Origin: Ciborinia camelliae
Taxonomy: Eukaryota; Ascomycota; Leotiomycetes; Helotiales; Sclerotiniaceae
Length of the DNA: 64,000 bases
Reading direction: 5' to 3'
Assembly: GCA_025890175.1 (NCBI GenBank)
Contig: JANPYM010000001.1
Location: 5,350,909 to 5,414,908 of the forward strand
Below, one piece after another: positions 36,682 through 48,775 of this stretch (position 1 is the first letter of the stretch; each line of letters opens with the position of its first letter). The notes beneath the pieces were generated by a model. It searched no databases, was not told the origin of the DNA, and saw nothing but the letters and a program-made list of their open reading frames with translations. Made by a program: the position numbers and the translations under genes.

Positions 36682-37645
36682 CTATGCTTCATCATTCTTA
36701 TCATTCTTCTTTCCTCCATAATACTCATCAGTTTGCGCCGCCTTCACATCATCTGGCTTCTTGGCTTCAGTGTAAACCGTATGTTCCTTCCCAGCCCAGA
36801 ACTCCTCTCTCTCCTTGAAGATTTCATCAGCCCAAGCTTGAACTTCTGGAAGAACAATCTTAGAGGCAACCCAAGAAAATTCTCCCAAATCCAAATTCCC
36901 CTTATCAGCACGTTCATATTCCACCATTTGAAGGATCAACTCAATCTTATCAACATCATGAACAAACTTGCTCTCCAATGTAACGGAATCCTCATATTCC
37001 TGCCAGATCTCCTGGATTTGTTGACCAGTGATTCCTCCATTAACACGACCCAATAAGCTCTTGGTGAAGTAATCCATCGTGGTAGCTTCTCGACGGTTTT
37101 TCTCCGATTTTGGTACTCCATCGACTGGTGTAATATCTCCAACGAGTGCTTCTGCCATGTCATGAACCAGAGCCATCTTTGTGCAATGAGGAATGTTGAT
37201 TCTCGAGGAAAGGGATTCTGGCGCGAACATGGTGATTAAAGACATTCGATACATGTGATCTGAAATCGATTCTCCCCTGTAAAGAAACCCCATTAGCTTG
37301 TGCCATTCCACCAGGATACACCTTTACCACTCACCGAACGATACCAAATCTACGCCATCCTTCACGCTTGGTAGTCTTCAATCTCTCCAACATGTGGAAG
37401 AAGGGTACAGGCGACTCTGTATTTTCCTTTGGCACAGTTGGAAACTCTGCAGCAACTACATCCTCTACCGACCATGTTGGTGCTGCGGTGGCATCTGAAA
37501 CTACGGGCTCTATTGACTTTTGTTAGGATGTATTACCAGATGTCGTGTCGACATGATGGTATTTATATTTGGGCGGGTAAACCCAAAGGAAGTTGTGCAA
37601 CTCACCACCAGCCTGGCTGCTTGCTGAATTATTGTTATTGGTCAT
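36682..37645 (-). CDS. HD-domain 5'-deoxynucleotidase (HDDC2/YfbR-like)
   Basis: Three exons, 37645-37606, 37509-37335 and 37276-36682, give 269 residues with GT-AG introns. The metal-binding HD signature is complete: His79 in GESISDHMYRM, the His110-Asp111 pair in MALVHDMAEALVGDITP, and the later Asp in FVHDVDKIELILQMVEYE near 177-194. Members (human HDDC2, yeast YGK1 and YBR242W, bacterial YfbR) dephosphorylate deoxyribonucleoside 5'-monophosphates with a divalent metal. PFFHMLERLKTTKREGWRRF precedes the first His, as expected. The short first exon encodes an Asn/Ser-rich start (MTNNNNSASSQAGG). The tail is Lys-rich (YYGGKKNDKNDEA). The gene is intact. The splice between exons 1 and 2 was set by frame; the alternative acceptor 10 nt upstream breaks it. 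Confidence 0.92.
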
Positions 37646-38535
37646 TTTTCTTCACCCCGCGATTAGATTGGAAGATTGGAAGGTTGGATGGAATGAATGT
37701 TGAAATTCTCCGAATATGCAGACTGCTGTGTAATGATTTCAAAAGAGTGTACAAATATTCCAATGCCAGATTTGAATATGAAGAGGTGACTGCTCAAGAA
37801 AGAATGAGAGGGTGAATGAGTGGATGGATGTACAGCTGTTATTATATTCAGATGAAAAAGGTCATGAGAATGAGATTTTATCTTATTGATTGGTTTCAAT
37901 GTTTGTTTGTTTGTTTGTACCTATCAGAACTCTAAAGAAGTGTGAAGATGGCAAACACAGATTGATAAAAGCTCTAACCCCACTACCCCACTACTGAAAT
38001 GCAAAGTGGTCCGTGCTTAGCCATTCAGACTGCAGCAATTGGATACAAACATATGCAATGCAAGTTGCTGTTGTTGTTGTCACTGTTGTTAATCAATATG
38101 TTGAGATTTGTCTCCTTTGATCCATTCAATGACATTCAATGAGTTCAATATTGAAGCCCCTATGCTGAGTAGTATTCTCAGAAGTTGAGGATTCCAACAT
38201 CATAGTATGGAATATGGAAGATGTCTCGAGATACCGGTACCTTCTACCATTCAGCAACCAGGTTCTCAAAATCAATAATGGCTAGTGTCAAGCTTTCCTC
38301 ATGGGAAAATTATAGTACTCATGATGTTGGGATTCATATTTCACTGTAGTGGCAGATCTAGAATTATTTTTCATCAACTTTGTTTGTATACATAGGTACC
38401 TAGCTAAACTTCATCACCATTTCTTAACACGCTATCCAATTCCTGGAATGAAAATCAATAATATACGGCAAGGCAACTATCATTGTTGTCGCTCGACCAA
38501 TATCTGGCACCATCACATCTATTGTTTGCATCACT
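37646..38535. other. intergenic, promoter of HD-domain gene
   Basis: No gene seen. The right part is the 3' flank of the large minus-strand protein, and the left part must contain the promoter of the nucleotidase. Short TTG and GTTT repeats occur near 37900 and 38065. Confidence 0.5.
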
Positions 38536-38769
38536 TCACTTTTTCTCTCCATCAACTTTCGAATTTTCTCCATCATTCCCTCTCCCCTCATCCGCCGGTC
38601 GTCCATTTGTCCATCCCCCACGTTTCTTAAACATATTACCATAAACATCTTTCCAGATTTGTTCTTCCAACGTCAATATATCTAGATCGATCTTTTTGAG
38701 AGCCTCATTGAATAGCGGGAGTTGAGGCATCTTAGCCAACCCTCCCTTTCTCTTTGCCCGCTCTTCTTC
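38536..38769 (-). other. in-frame extension after the stop of the 38770-41596 gene
   Basis: The reading frame of the upstream gene stays open for 77 codons beyond its TGA and reads EEERAKRKGGLAKMPQLPLF, then a charged helix-like segment LKKIDLDILTLEEQIWKDVY, before the next stop. The composition resembles coding sequence. It could be a former C-terminus cut off by a recent stop, a read-through extension, or chance. Confidence 0.3.
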
Positions 38770-41596
38770 TCATTCGGGGATCTCTTCGATTAAATTCTTG
38801 ATATGCGGAGGAACTTCAGCGATTTCCTCGATAAAGTTTCGAGTTATCCGCGTATGCACTTCTGGGATTCTGTAATTCGAGAGTTGGGGAATTTTGATGG
38901 GAGATGGTTTGGGTCGGGGAAGAAGATTTTGTCTCCCCATCGGTTGCTGTCTTCGAAAAGCAGCCAACGTATTAGGCCCATAGAGACACTTCATGATATT
39001 CCCAATCGCAGCCGGACTATCAGTAGCCATAATTGGTCCATCAAACCATGCAGGACTATCCTTGGGCGTTGGTGATGTATCTGTTGCCACAACAGGAACC
39101 GCTTCGCCTCTTAAATCTTCTCCATGTCTCCGAGCCACCCTCACGGCAACTCTCTCGGTTAAACTCAAAGCCTTAGCTCTTTCATATTCTCCAGGTTCAT
39201 GATTAAGTTTGAAGAGATTGGGATTGACATGAGAAATAATCGGGGATTGATCCATCTCTAGTCGTCGAAGTTCTCTTGAACGAAATAAATCAGTGACTAA
39301 TTGATACGATTGGTCAATTGCGTTTCCCTCATCTTTATATACTTTCTCTGGTAAGGAATCTAATGCCGATTCGCTAGCCGATCGATGAATAATCTCCTCT
39401 TCATCTTGGAAAAAGTCATACACCGACGAATGGAGAGTATGAATACTTCCCACACTCCCTTCAGCATCCTGAATCCAATCTATTGTTCTCCTAAACATAC
39501 CTGGTTCATTTCTCCAGAAAGTCTCCAGGCTCTCATAGGACCAGGCATGTGATTCATTAGAGCTCAAGAATGAAGGCAGCGAAACAATAAATGGTCGACC
39601 ATCCACAACACCGTCGATACCGTCTTCCAAAGCACCCGAGTTAATCCATTTCAGAATTCGGTTTTGAAATAATGCCCATTTTTCCAAATCATCTTCCGTA
39701 TAACTGTCATGTGCAGATACATAATCAACAGAAAGTTCGGCCAATACATCAGCGGTGAGTGGATGAGAAGCATGAGCAGGAATTCCGAGTGCTCGAGTAA
39801 TTTCATCCCACATATTGAATTTCTGTTCAGCCTGGGGAGGAGTATCATGTGGAGTATACGTAGGCGTAACGACCATAGAGATAGGACGAGGATGAAAGAG
39901 TCTTGGTGCCCCTTGTTCGCTCAAAGCACCCGGAGGTGTTGCGAAAGCAGGAATAATCGAATCAGCAGATGAAGTTGCGGAGCCAACTCCAATGATGAAA
40001 GGTCGTTCAACAACATCTTTCCGCGCGTAAGATTTCTTCAGACGCAAAGGAAGTGATTGGAAAGTATCTCCAGCGTCATCGAACAACACCTTCGCCACAG
40101 AAAGACCCGGCGCACTCAAGTTCTTCAGACCAGGAGCGGCTGGTGGAACAAGAATAGCCGCATTTTTTCCTTCCCCGTTACCTCGAGGTTGGAAAATCTC
40201 CCGTGTCGCCTCGGGACTCGTAGCCCATTCTGATTTCTCGTCAAAAATATTCATCTCATTCGCATAATCCGCCAGATCCGACAGATTCGGCGTGCTCACC
40301 GCAGTAATGATGGGAGTTTCCGGCATCCGCGCAAGAGGAGATTCATTACCCCGATCCCGTAGGGATCCAAGTAATCGCAACCCCCCCTCATCCACCACAG
40401 CTCCTCCCCCTCCCCCTCCTACCCCTCCCGACAAATCCTCAATCCCGCCACGCATCCCAGCGAACGGTGCTCCATCCACAACTGCCCCTCCCGCCGTCGC
40501 CGATGCCCCGAAATCTCGCACTTTCATCCCACATGGCATAGGCATATTGCGATTGAGGGGAGAAAAATTGAAGATTGGATTGGGAATTGGAATGGGAATT
40601 GGAATGGGAATTGCATTTTTACTTCGTGTGATCGCGGCTCGTAGTCTCGATAGATTTTTGACCTCGTGGTTTGTGGAAGTGGAAATTGGAGTTGAAGTTT
40701 GAATTGGAGTTGCATCGTCGAGTTTCTCGGCATAGTCTTTTTCTGCAAAGAGTCGTGTGTCCCGCGCGTATTGCACTAGTTCGTCGGTGGTGGGGGTGGA
40801 GGATCGTGTGTGGTTGAGACCGGGATTGGGATTGGGATTGGGATTTGGATTGGGAATTGGAATGGGAATTGCATTTTTACTTCGTGTGATCGCGGCTCGT
40901 AGTCTCGATAGATTTTCGACTTCGTGGTTTGTGGGAGTGGGAGTTGGAGTTGGAGATGGAGATGCATCGTCGGGTTTATCGACATTCTCGGCATGGTCTT
41001 TTTCTGCAAAGAGTCGTGTGTCCCGCGCGTATTGCACTAGTTCGTCGGTGGTGGGGGTGGACGATCGTGTGTGGTTGAGACCGGGATTGGGATTGGGATT
41101 GGGTGTGGAGGGTCGTGTTGGATTCGGTGTGGTTATTGGAGGAACTTCAACTTCGATTGCTTCTTCCTCGTCTGCTGCGTTTTCGTTTTTGTTTTCGTTT
41201 TCATTTTGGTATTCATCATCGTATTCGTTTTGGTTATTGTCAATGGGATCAGTATCTATGGTATCTTTAAAATATCATCAGCTTTCCACTCACTATCCCC
41301 CTTTATTTCATCACATTCTTACCTTCAATATCCACTTTTCCTTCATTCTCATCCCCATCCCCATCTCCATTCTCATCTTGATCCTCATCACTATCCTCAT
41401 CACTATCCCCATCCCCATGCATATCAAACCCAAACACTCTCTCCTCTCTCTCCTCTCTCTCCCCCCTCTCCCCCATCGATGGAATCGATTCCCCAGCGCT
41501 ATCACAATCCGATTCAGAGGGTATATCAAATGGCTCCCGTGATTGCGCGAAGAACTCGGCGTCGCTTGGATCGCTGGATAGGGATCGGGATGTCAT
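38770..41596 (-). CDS. large Pro/Asn-rich repeat protein, function unknown
   Basis: Two exons, 41596-41323 and 41264-38770, give 922 residues; the intron is GTAAGA...TTTAAAG. The N-terminus is highly acidic (DGDSDEDSDEDQDENGDGDG). Then comes a tandem pair of about 90-residue modules containing STPTTDELVQYARDTRLFAE and LSRLRAAITRSKNAIPIPIP, separated by Asn-Pro repeats. A weaker third relative (LSDLADYANEMNIFDEKSEW) follows. The C-terminal 350 residues look globular, with FNMWDEITRALGIPAHASHP and ESLETFWRNEPGMFRRTIDW. I do not recognise a family. The repeats are nearly identical at DNA level, so the duplication is recent. The product ends at IEEIPE, but the frame stays open beyond the TGA. Confidence 0.72.
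40571..41100. repeat. two tandem coding copies of about 260 bp
   Basis: The blocks at about 40571-40828 and 40829-41100 share long identical runs such as TTCGTGTGATCGCGGCTCG and GTGTCCCGCGCGTATTGCAC. Both are flanked by GGGATT/GGAATT arrays. Copy length is a multiple of three in practice, since the frame stays open across both. Confidence 0.85.
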
Positions 41597-43260
41597 GGTT
41601 GGTAGGTTGGTAGGTTGGTTGGTAAGTAGATGGGAAAGTGAGTTGGTGAGATGAGTTGGTAGATGGATAGGTAGGTTGGTGAGGTGGGTTGGTTGGTGGG
41701 AAGAATCGTGTCGTATTATATTGTAAATGCGCGATCACGGATCTTCTTCGTTTGTATGTAGATAGGTAGGTAGGTATGTAGATAAGTATAAGTTCGTAGA
41801 TAGATGGATAGATAGATGAGTAGATGGATGAGTATTTTTGGATGCTGAAATTTCGAATTTAGGTAGGTCGGTGGGTGGGTGGGTAGGTTGGTAGGTTGGT
41901 GGGTAGGTATGTATATGTTTATACGTTTATACGTTTATACGTTTATACGTTTATATGTTTATGTGTTTATATGTTTATACGTTTATGTACGGTATCTACC
42001 TACCTAGATCTAGACCTAGATCTGGAATATATTGAGAATCTTTTTCGGATTTTGGATTTTGGATTTTGGATTTTGGATTTCGGATTTCGGATTTCGGATT
42101 TTGAATTTCGGATTTTGGATTTCAATACGGGATGGGGGTGTGGTATTATTATAATGTGGATTTTTGTAGGTATGTAGGTAGGTAGGTAGGGGAGGAAGTA
42201 GGTGTAGGTGTAGGTGTAGGTGCAGGTGTATGGGAGTGGAAGTGGGAAGGGGAGGAAGAGGGGACTGGGCTGTATTGGGCTGTATTGTGCTGTATTGAGG
42301 TGGTATGTCGTAGTGTTCTGAAGGAATATACGCAAGTGCAAATACAAGTGCAAGTGCCGATTTTTACTTTTTACTTTTTACTTTTTACTTTTTACTTTGG
42401 ACGCTCAACTTCTAATCCGTACAATATTGAGTCGTTACGGTTATTGCTACGGTTATTGTATGTGTATATATATATATATATATCAATCAACACCTAATTT
42501 CCACAGGAAAGATCGCCACGTATGCTCATTGCTTAATAGAGCCGTACTGACTGACTGCGTTCCGAGTTTCTAAAATCAAATTTATTTGTTCTGGTTGGAA
42601 TTTTAGTTATGAGTAAAAGTATCGAGGTATTTAAAAATAAAAATTAAATACCTATATCTGATAAAGCGGAAAGAAAGGCTATAAATGGGAGTTGAAGTGG
42701 AAGTATGTAAGTAAGTAAGTAAATCTTCAAATGAGGAATCATTGGCAGGGGTCACGGATGGTATTAGCGAGGCAAGGCGAAACGAGGGGTTGGCGCTTTG
42801 GACCTAGTTGGTGGTTAGTTCTGGTACGTAGTCACGGTTTTTGAATCTAGCTGGGAAGATCATATTACCAAGGAACATATGAAAATATGAAAATAGAAAA
42901 GTTGATGGAAGATTCCTCGAATAAGTTGAAGTTAATCGTAAGTGACGGACCCACGATACTATTCACAAAAAACGAGAGAGAACCTTCACATATAAATATA
43001 AATATATAAATTATATTGTATACCAACTCATCAAACTATGTACTAATAATGTCTAGAGATATTTATATTAATGCTATTCATTTCCTCTGAACCTCAAACC
43101 CCTTAAAAGCTTGAAGAAAAATGAATGGAAAAGAAGATATTCTTCTTCTTCTTCTACCACCCGTGCATACTGTAGATATAAGTCAGCGCATTCATTCATT
43201 CATTCATTCATTCATTCATCAACCGCCCCTCAACCATCAACCCCCCCCCAATCAAACCCC
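41597..43260. other. intergenic, dense microsatellites
   Basis: The promoter side of the gene above is dominated by simple repeats. These are TTGGTAGG/TAGATGG types (41600-41900), ATACGTTT units (41915-41990), GGATTTTGGATTTC units (42045-42125) and TAGGTGTAGG (42165-42230). TTTTTACTTT units (42361-42400), a TA run (42465-42482) and a CATT run (43190-43218) complete the set. No gene is supported. Confidence 0.55.
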
Positions 43261-45026
43261 TCAAGCTCCAATCCTCCTCTCAATCATCCACAAACTAGCC
43301 AACAAAACCGCCGAAGCCAAGGCCGCCATCTCCACCTCAGGTTCTGGTTTCTCCGACTCTAGTTGTACACCACCATCTGTAGTTAAGCTTGCGGTAGAAC
43401 TTGTGCTTGAACTTGCAGTTGAGCTTGCGCGAGAAGCTCTAATATTAGAAGCAACCGAAGGAAAAGAACCAGGCATATCGAGTCCTGGTTCGGGAAATGT
43501 GGAATAGTTGGTATTGGAATGAGTGCTAGTGTCAATGCGGGTAAGAGTAAGGGTATGAGTTGATTTAATCGATTTCTCACTTGTGCTACTGTGGTGTTCT
43601 TGTTCTTGTTGATTTTGAGATTGAGATTGAGATTGAGATTCGGATTGAGATTGTTGTTTCTGTACTCCGTTGCTAACTTGCATCTTCGGCAATGAGGTAT
43701 TGGGATCGAGGGTGTGGAGGTCGTGGAGGTTGTGGAGAGAGAGTGGGGATTGCGTAGATTTTTCCTCCGGGAATTTTTGGATGGATGAAGAGGAGGAGGA
43801 GTGGGTGGTTTGAATATGGGTTTGGGGCTCGGGTTGTGGGTTTGATTGTGGTTGCTCTTGTGATTGTTCTTGTACTGGTGCTGGTACTGGCGCTGATGCT
43901 GATGCTATAGGCGAGTCAATCTTCTGGGGAACTTCGTGGAGCTTTTGAGGAGGTATTTGAATGATGGTTTTCTCTTCGTAATCGTTGATCTCTTCATCCT
44001 CGTTGATTGTATCTCGTTCGTAGATGTCGATTTCGCGAGAAAGAATATTGATACCCGTAGCCCTATTTGTCTCCTCGTCTACTTCATAATCAGTATCGAA
44101 ATCAACACGTCATCATCCACCCTTGAGATGCCCTTACCTTTAACCATACTCTTCTTATTTTGATTCTTGTTCTTGCTCTTGCGACCATATCTCTTAGCAC
44201 CAGCAATAATCTCATCAGCACTCATCCACTCATCCTCACTCATGCCATTATCTCTCTTCTCCAACTCTCCAAACAGATCCTCAAGAATCCCAACAGCGTT
44301 TTCTTCCATCTCATTACCATCAGATGTTGCTTTACCCTTTTCCTTCCTATCAATTTCCTGAGGCGAAAAGGGAGAGATGTGTAATTTCGGAATCTGCTTT
44401 CGCATTTTACTACCTGTAATACGGATATTGGATTCGAAAGTTTTCTTTTCCTTATCCAAGGCCTCTTTAAACTCCTCTTCATAAACTTTGGATGGATTTG
44501 TCATTGGGCGAAGCTTTAGGTTTGGCAGAGAGTTGGAGATGTATTCTGAGTCTGCGCCAATCAGTTGAGCATTTGCGTTGTGAATTTTTTTGAACTTGGA
44601 AGCGAGCTCTTGGAGATCTTCCGCAGAGTTGACGTGCGGACGGGAATACTGAAAGTCGCTTGAGGAGCCAGAAGGACGAGAAAGAGAAGTTGGAGATGTA
44701 GGTGGTTGATCTGGGATATTGGGAGTATTCGTTGAAAGTCCCGGGGTGGAAGTTTCGTGTCTAGTTGGTGAGCGCACATGATGAGATTTAGAGAGGATAA
44801 TGTATGAAGAATCTAGCGGCTGGGGCATATTGAGTTTATTCATGTCATCAAAGAAGTCTGTAAGAAGTTCTGTTGCTGGACCAGGAACTTCCTGAAGTGA
44901 AAATAAACTGGGATGGGGCTTGAAAGGAAGTGGTGTCGATGATGACATCCGTTTGGATACTGCTTGCTTGAATGCAAAGGTTGTGTCGAATAATCTTTTG
45001 AGAGGTGGATATTCTACACGAGACAT
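43261..45026 (-). CDS. low-complexity protein with C-terminal membrane-like tail
   Basis: Two exons, 45026-44138 and 44081-43261, give 569 residues. The 56-nt intron starts GTAAGG and ends TATGAAG; without it the frame breaks, and with it AAA-G joins TA-GAC in frame. The N-terminal 300 residues are Ser/Pro-rich, with a helix-like EDLQELASKFKKIHNANAQL and the acidic LEDLFGELEKRDNGMSEDEW followed by KRYGRKSKNKNQNKK, a possible nuclear signal. Exon 2 is Glu/Gln/Ser-rich with Gln-Ser repeats. It ends in a short hydrophobic segment (VEMAALASAVLLASLWMIER) that could be a tail anchor. I do not recognise the family. The AT-rich 5' flank beyond 45026 holds its promoter. Confidence 0.65.
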
Positions 45027-46790
45027 GTGAGATATGATTTTTGGATGTAATCTTCAAGAACGAAGATATCTTTGGCTGGGTTTGGGTTGGAGAGAGGACT
45101 TAAATATGTTTATGGGAAGTCATTGTACAGGAAACATTAGACTAGTGGGTATAGGTGTGTCTGTACGGCTGGAGAGGATGGAACTATAGTTCTGCATGGT
45201 TTTCTTGGCAATGGTTATTCACAACTACAGATTCTGTCGCTTTACGGCAGCAAGCAAGGTCTTTTATATAGGATAGATACGGACGACCAATAAGTTCTGT
45301 CGGATTTGACTCACGCAAACTGTTGTAGTTTCTTGGAATCACGTGATGTACATATATGCTTGAATTAGTCTTGGTATTGGCGAACAGTCTGTGAAGTGAA
45401 TCTGATTGGATCAAACAAACTTAGGGTTAAAACTATCTTGAGTAATAAGTCAATGTACTTCTACTTGTCTGTTACCCCTTCAACAATGAATCATGGAGTG
45501 CTAGATTAATATTTTGTCAATTCGGTCAGTTACTATTACTCAGAACAAGTATACTAGGTATCGACTATGACTGGACTTTCCCATAACTTCTCAGTCTAAC
45601 AGATCTTGGGGGCGTGTTTAAAGGTCTGGTATTTGTCTTGATAGGCAGCTGGGTATTTCAATATATTTATTCTATAGTTGGCTACCCAAAACGATTCAAG
45701 ATACCCTTCTGTATATGGGTTACACAGTGAAGAATTACGAGACTAAATAAACATGCAATTTGGATCTATATACGTAAATAATGAGGTTTCAACTATCGAA
45801 GTAAAATCAAGATGAATTTGATTCATAACTTTAATTAATATTAACTATGCCTTAGATTGAAGTATATAACAGAAAAGAGATAAAAAAAGAACATTCAAAA
45901 AGTGAGATGCTTTAGTAACAAACTGTCTAATTGACAACAAATATTAGTCATTAGCAACTAAAAATATAAATTTCGTCAATGAGAATCTAAATCCCCACGG
46001 ACAAGAACAATAATGACCATCTAAATCTAGTTTTCGATTAACGTCCCGGCATCTCAAACTGCATGATAAGAGACACTTCATTACACCGGCTCATATGATA
46101 TGGAGTTGCCGCTGGACAATAGAAACATGATGAATGGGCTTTGATGTTTTAATTTGTATTATGTTTATAGTTTTTCATATCCAAGATCTTTCTTTATATA
46201 TGTGAATGATGATTGAGATTTGCGAGTTCGGGGGGAGAGTAGAACGGGCTTTTCAGTTTAGCGCGAGTCATGTGCAGGTTGGTATTTGGTAAGTATAAAT
46301 AGGTCCTATGGATATATTATTGAAATGCAAAAACTTAAATAAGGTGTAGTACATCAAGAATGGGTAGGGTATATGAATATTGGAAGGTTGACTAATAGTG
46401 TATGAAGCAGGTAGCGTTGGGTTTCAGCCGATCTTCAATGACACTTAAGGATGTAGCATGATAGAGTGACAGCGGTAGGAAAAAGACTGTCGGGATAATC
46501 ATGTGATATGGTACAGCTACCACATACGTCTGCTGCATAGCTAGCGTATGCGCTAGCGGCACGTATATATACGTACGATCTGTATCATAGCATAGCATAG
46601 TTTAGAAAAACAAGCCGAAATACATTATGATACTATAGTATAATTCCGTCTTCACCACCCATGGTGATACCAACAAAGACCATGAATGAAAAGCACTCTA
46701 AAGCTTTGAGAATAACAATTTTCCAACTTGACCTGGGGATAATTATTCCACCCAAATATTTGATTTATATTAGGTGGTGTGGTGTAGGTG
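45027..46790. other. intergenic, no gene; two palindromes
   Basis: No coding region recognised. Two close perfect palindromic elements occur near 46540-46574 and a CATAG repeat follows. The rest is plain AT-rich sequence. Confidence 0.5.
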
Positions 46791-47314
46791 CTAACCTTTC
46801 CATCCCGTTTTGCCATCACCTAATTTCTGAACCCAACGTGCATCATTGCCACAATCTAATTAGAACATATCAGATAATGCACTAAATTCATCCATCCATT
46901 CATTAAGAACCGGCTTCAGCAGAACAACTTACAGAACCTAAGATCTGCATCCACTTGATCCGTCTCATACCTCATACCTTCCAATGCCAAGAAATATTGC
47001 TTCAGAGCTATTGCCGCTTGTCTATATTAATCTATCTCAATGTTTTTATTCGCGTTATCTTGTCTAAAGAGAACATTAAAAGCCCTAGTGAAGTCGGGGT
47101 CGCGATTTGAATTCGCCAATCGGTCCCCAGCAGTTTTTCCTCCTGCTCTAAGTTCATCGAAGAAGACTTCCCAGCGTTTGATACCATCTGTTGCGATGTT
47201 GTTGGGAGCTTGGAGTGGCTTTCCAGGGGAACAACTTTCGTGGAGCCAGTAGGTGAGTGCTTGAGAGGTATATGTAAGGATGAAGAAGACGGGTATAAGA
47301 AATGAGAGACGCAT
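46791..47314 (-). pseudogene. secreted-protein gene interrupted by TAA (M35-peptidase-like N-terminus)
   Basis: The start MRLSFLIPVFFILTYTSQA is a clear signal peptide, followed by LTYWLHESCSPGKPLQAPNN and the segment TRAFNVLFRQDN. An in-frame TAA lies at 47027-47029. The same frame then continues sensibly (YRQAAIALKQYFLALEGM) to a GTAAGT intron and a second exon at 46855-46791 reading YCGNDARWVQKLGD. The pattern of an ESC near the N-terminus and a later Y-C-x-N-D-x-R-W resembles secreted fungal proteins related to deuterolysin-like (M35) peptidases, but the HExxH zinc motif is absent, so the family is tentative. CAA to TAA is the simplest cause of the stop. The short 98-residue truncated product could still be secreted. 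Confidence 0.5.
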
Positions 47315-47546
47315 TTTGGTGGGTTTGTTTGTTGGAGAGAAAAATGAAAGGAAAATCTGAAACATAAAAAGAAGTGAGGAGAAGAAAAAGATTATATTAG
47401 TTTATCAATCTAGAAAGGCTGTTGGATGGTTATATTAGACGTTAGGATTTCCAAAGACTTTATAACATATCTTCATCAGTTTCAACTTTATCATCTTGAC
47501 AATACCACAGCACCGCCAAGTCTATTTCTTACTTGAATAAATAACC

Positions 47547-48775
47547 ATGTTCCTTTCTATTTTCAAAGTCTTCATCTCCATGAGTATATTCTCCATTCAA
47601 GCAGCCCCCAAGTGAGGAATTCCATAAAGAATGACGCCTGCAGATCTAATCTCGTTCTTAACGTTTGCGGGAGTTAGGAAATGCTCGTAACTTGATACTA
47701 TTTCTATGATGGGTAGTCAACTTAAAAGCTCAGCGTATTCCAATCCATGATCATTTGTAGAAGTCATATGTTTCGTGACATGAAATAACTGAATCCGTAC
47801 CTCTTGGCTGACGTCTTCGATGATGCGTGAGTTACCGATGTACTGGCCGAAACACAATGCGCAGACAAAAATGGGCATTACACAACATCACAAGACGATA
47901 ATTCTGGTGGACCAACTGACAATGCGGCCATTCAACAGTGGTGTAGTGATAACGCATAGAAGAGGATTGACTGGCTAGTATCCAAAGATATCTCCTGGAG
48001 ATTCCCGATCAACAATCTTAAAGTCCCAGACAGTAGCTCTTTCCGGCTACACGGGAATTTAAACCTCGACGAGTATTATGGGAAGACCAATGAGGAAATG
48101 TTCGATAAAGACAAGTGTATACAAGCACTTCACGATGGCATGGACAAATGCGACGAGGAAACAACTCGTTCACATGGACATACCACAGGAGCTGGCTGTA
48201 TTGACTACAGTATCTTCCTTGGCGGTATTACTCGAGATGGATCCACCCCTTGGGAAGTCTCATTCATATTTCCACCACCGGAGTTTGAAAAGGATCCAGG
48301 AGGAGTTGATACTGCTCTATCGTGTGCCGGTGGACAAGAGGGGCGACCCATCTCCGACTCAGATCTGGAAAAAGCCATAGATGGATTTTGTAAGGATGGA
48401 GCCAAAATCAAAGGGTACGGGGAGTATTGGGAGAACATGTATAATTTCCCTCCTAAAGGACAGCCACAATTTTACAATAACGACCTCTATAAGATGCATT
48501 TAACTATGGAAGCTGAAACCATAAACAACGGCGGACCATACCTTATCAAAACATGGACTGGTTCAAGTAAGCCACCCATTCTCTATTCAAACCTTGGTAT
48601 ATGATTGATAATATTTTATAGAAACTATGGTTGGAAGATGGGTAGAGATGATTGTCTATATGCTCTAAGAAGAATCTATCAAGACTGTCCGGATGCTAAT
48701 AGAATACTCAGAGGGGTTTATACTTACAGGTGTGTGAGGTATAAGTCGTGGCACATCAATACTCGGGATTCATAA
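47547..48775 (+). pseudogene. probable broken gene for a Cys-containing secreted protein
   Basis: A signal-peptide exon starts at 47547 (MFLSIFKVFISMSIFSIQAA) and ends at a GTGAGG donor. Downstream, a coherent frame from about 47800 to 48560 encodes a Cys-containing protein. Its readable parts include IDWLVSKDISWRFPINNL, GAGCIDYSIFLGGI and EYWENMYNFPPKGQPQFYNN. A last exon near 48630-48775 reads DDCLYALRRIYQDCPDANR. In this frame there is a TGA near 47831 and a TAG near 47954. The GTAAGC intron at about 48567 does not rejoin the last exon in the expected register. Some breaks might be unrecognised introns, but not all could be repaired. It is divergent from the broken gene at 46791-47314, with 232 bp between the starts. 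The family is not named. Confidence 0.45.

Noticed and set aside
44082..44137. Apparent 2-bp frameshift (GTGTTG against GTTG) breaking the 43261-45026 gene
   Set aside because: A 56-nt intron with GTAAGG donor and GAAG acceptor spans the site and joins both halves in frame (AAA-G with TA-GAC), so no lesion is needed.
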